A DNA stretch of 50,392 bases from the NCBI RefSeq assembly GCF_027922005.1, contig NZ_BSEV01000043.1, forward strand, positions 1 to 50,392, in the 5' to 3' direction. The notes under the pieces were generated by a model, which saw only the letters and a list, made by a program, of their open reading frames with translations, searched no databases and was not told the origin of the DNA. Both the position numbers and the translations under genes were made by a program. The stretch is from Streptosporangium carneum (GTDB taxonomy: Bacteria; Actinomycetota; Actinomycetes; Streptosporangiales; Streptosporangiaceae). Positions 48,758 through 50,392 of the stretch are shown one piece after another; positions within the stretch are counted from its first letter, which is position 1; each line of letters starts with the position of its first letter.

Positions 48758-50076
48758 GTGGCCTCCTCCGCCTTCAGCAACAGCCGCGCGTCTCCGGCCG
48801 TGACCACGGAACCGGTGATCAGCACACCGGCCCCGGCCAGCTCCCCCGCCTCGTCCGCGAGGCCGATGCCGACGTCGATCGCCTCGTCGAGCCGCTCGGC
48901 CAGACGGACCCTGTCGGGCCCGAAGATCTCCCCGGCGAGCGCCGCCAGCTCGTGCGGATCCATGGACCTCGGCGAGGAGTTCCTCGTCACCACGAGCTCG
49001 TCCATCATCGGCTCCAGCAGTTCCAGGATGCCCCGGACGTCCTTGTCGGCGAACATCGCCACGACACCGATGAGCTTGGCGAAGTCGAAGGACTCATGGA
49101 CGGCCTCCAGGGTGGCCTGGATCCCGCCGGGGTTGTGCGCGGCGTCCACGAGCACCGTGGGCCCACGCCGTACGACCTCCAGTCTGCCCGGCGAGCGCAC
49201 CTGCAGGAACGCCTGCCGTACCAGCTCGGGGTCGAGAGGCTCGTCCCCCGCGGTCAGCGCCTCGACGGCGGCCAGCGCGCAGGCGGCGTTGCCCGCCTGG
49301 TGTGCCCCGTACAGGGGAAGCAGAACCTCCTCGTAGGTCCCCTTCAGGCCCTTGAGGTGGAGCAGCTGCCCGCCGACCGCCAACTCCCTGCCCAGCACGC
49401 CGAACTCCAGCCCCTCCCTGGCCACGGTCGCCCCCGCCTCGGCCGCCCTGCGCACCAACACCTCCGCGGCGGGAAGCTGCTGCTGCGCCAGCACGGCCGT
49501 CGCCTCCGGCTTGATGATGCCGGCCTTCTCGCCCGCGATCGTCTCGACGTCAGGGCCGAGATAGTCGACGTGGTCCAGGGAGATCGGGGTGATGACGGCG
49601 ACCACGCCGTCGGCGACGTTGGTCGCGTCGAAGCTGCCGCCCATGCCCGTCTCGATCACCGCGACGTCGACGGGCGCGTCGGCGAAGGCGGCGAAGGCCA
49701 TCGCGGTGAGCGTCTCGAAGAACGAGAGCCTGCGGCCCTGGGCGTCGATCATCTTGAGGTAGGGCTCGATGTCCTCGTAGACCTCGGTGAAACGCTCCTC
49801 GCTCAGCGGAGCGCCGTCGACGGAGATGCGCTCACGCATGGACACCAGATGCGGGCTGGTGAAGCGACCGACGCGCAGATTGCGTTCGCGCAGGAGCGTC
49901 TCGATCATGCGCGTCGTGCTGGACTTCCCGTTCGTTCCCGCGACGTGAACGACCGGATAGGCGTGCTGCGGGGAACCGAGCACGTCCATGAGCGCGGCGA
50001 TCCTGTCGAGAGTGGGCTCGAAGTTCCACTCGACTCCGCGTTCCATGATTGCCTGTTCGACCGCTCGATATTCCAC
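48754..50076 (-). CDS. folC: Folylpolyglutamate synthase / dihydrofolate synthase
   Basis: A 440-residue Mur-ligase-family enzyme adding glutamate to folates. ATP loop HVAGTNGKSSTTRMI, ERISVDG, ETGMGGSFDATN, and VDAAHNPGG in the C-terminal half are all present. The GTG start follows TAGGCT by six bases, a leaderless pattern. In many actinobacteria valS precedes folC; here an rRNA operon lies upstream instead. It heads the DUF4233 pair. Confidence 0.96.
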   Translation of the reverse strand: MEYRAVEQAIMERGVEWNFEPTLDRIAALMDVLGSPQHAYPVVHVAGTNGKSSTTRMIETLLRERNLRVGRFTSPHLVSMRERISVDGAPLSEERFTEVYEDIEPYLKMIDAQGRRLSFFETLTAMAFAAFADAPVDVAVIETGMGGSFDATNVADGVVAVITPISLDHVDYLGPDVETIAGEKAGIIKPEATAVLAQQQLPAAEVLVRRAAEAGATVAREGLEFGVLGRELAVGGQLLHLKGLKGTYEEVLLPLYGAHQAGNAACALAAVEALTAGDEPLDPELVRQAFLQVRSPGRLEVVRRGPTVLVDAAHNPGGIQATLEAVHESFDFAKLIGVVAMFADKDVRGILELLEPMMDELVVTRNSSPRSMDPHELAALAGEIFGPDRVRLAERLDEAIDVGIGLADEAGELAGAGVLITGSVVTAGDARLLLKAEEAT

Positions 50077-50082
50077 GTCCCA

Positions 50083-50088
50083 AGCCTA
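50083..50088 (-). promoter_or_regulatory. -10 box TAGGCT for folC
   Basis: TAGGCT on the minus strand, six bases before the GTG at 50076; same hexamer and spacing as at the MarR gene. No ribosome binding site is seen. Confidence 0.45.
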
Positions 50089-50312
50089 CTGACCCCACCG
50101 GCGGCCTCCCGCCAGGCCCGTCAGGCAAGACCCCGGAGCCCGTGTTTCCGCGTCCTGTCCGCTCTGGGCCCTCTTCTCAGCGCTTCTCAGTGCTTCCCGA
50201 TGCCGGTACGGCGAGCACCGACACCGGGTACGGACACCCACCAGCCCGGCCCCGCGCCAACGACGCGACACACCACCGGATCGAGCCCGCACGAGAAAGT
50301 CCCGGAAACGCA

Positions 50313-50346
50313 AAGAAGGGCCACCCCGAACGGGGTGACCCTCCTT
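50313..50346 (-). terminator. rRNA operon terminator
   Basis: AAGAAGGGCCACCCCG and CGGGGTGACCCTCCTT pair as a near-perfect 16-bp stem with a two-base gap (tetraloop in RNA), just past the 5S rRNA 3' end. Between it and folC (50089-50312) no gene was found. Confidence 0.88.
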
Positions 50347-50354
50347 GAAAGATT

Positions 50355-50392
50355 GTCCGGCGGCGACCTACTCTCCCACACCGTCCCCGGTG
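50355..50392 (-). rRNA. rrf: 5S rRNA, 3' end (partial, cut by right window edge)
   Basis: The minus strand reads CACCGGGGACGGTGTGGGAG then AGTAGGTCGCCGCCGGAC, the conserved 3' portion of bacterial 5S rRNA including GTGGGAGAGTAGG. The remainder, and presumably 23S and 16S, lies outside the window. Confidence 0.92.

Overview
The window looks like a chromosomal segment from a high-GC actinomycete. Gene content and order (a complete mreBCD-PBP2-rodA cluster, RNase E/G with its catalytic half at the C-terminus, actinobacterial radical-SAM and DUF4233 genes, a BTAD/NB-ARC regulator, many GTG starts and leaderless genes) point to a sporulating mycelial actinomycete, most likely Streptosporangiaceae or a relative. 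This placement is inference; no database search was possible. There is no insertion sequence, phage, integrase or CRISPR array.

Layout. (1) About 1-21.9 kb is an accessory, mixed-strand region: an edge-truncated gene, an unknown gene, an AraC regulator facing an alpha/beta hydrolase, a VOC protein facing a TetR regulator with paired operators, a small membrane ORF, a TerC-family gene behind a yybP-ykoY-type Mn riboswitch, a MarR regulator facing an oxidoreductase with two exact operator copies, tRNA-Ala(GGC), two MFS exporters, a free-standing AlaX-like hydrolase, an SRPBCC protein, two coupled small membrane proteins, a DUF523 protein, a two-component system facing an anchored extracytoplasmic protein, a 1098-residue BTAD/NB-ARC regulator, a third MFS exporter and a second identical tRNA-Ala(GGC). 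(2) About 21.9-50.1 kb is a conserved core block, almost all on the minus strand. In transcription order it runs folC, DUF4233, an interposed MFS protein, ndk, mreB, mreC, mreD, PBP2, rodA, a small ORF, an HTH/TPR regulator coupled to an APH-type kinase, two radical-SAM-associated genes, rne, rplU, rpmA, obgE, proB, proA, a Ser/Thr kinase, (a plus-strand M48 peptidase), nadD, rsfS, a histidine phosphatase and tRNA-Ala. (3) The right edge cuts into the 3' end of a 5S rRNA, followed by a strong terminator, so an rRNA operon lies just outside.

How the parts work together. The mre/PBP2/rodA run builds lateral or spore wall. rne, rplU, rpmA, obgE and rsfS serve RNA decay and ribosome assembly or silencing. 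proB-proA makes proline, nadD makes NAD, folC makes folate. In the accessory half, divergent regulator/target pairs with visible operators suggest small stress- or ligand-induced circuits.

I found no clearly new defence or biosynthetic system. The most unusual structures are a 158-bp tRNA-Ala plus terminator cassette present twice in direct orientation 14.3 kb apart, with an orphan third terminator at 4 kb; a cluster of nine genes whose -10 boxes sit 6-8 bases from the start codon (leaderless mRNAs); duplicated operators at two regulator loci; the Mn riboswitch; and a six-copy GTCGTG repeat block between convergent regulators.
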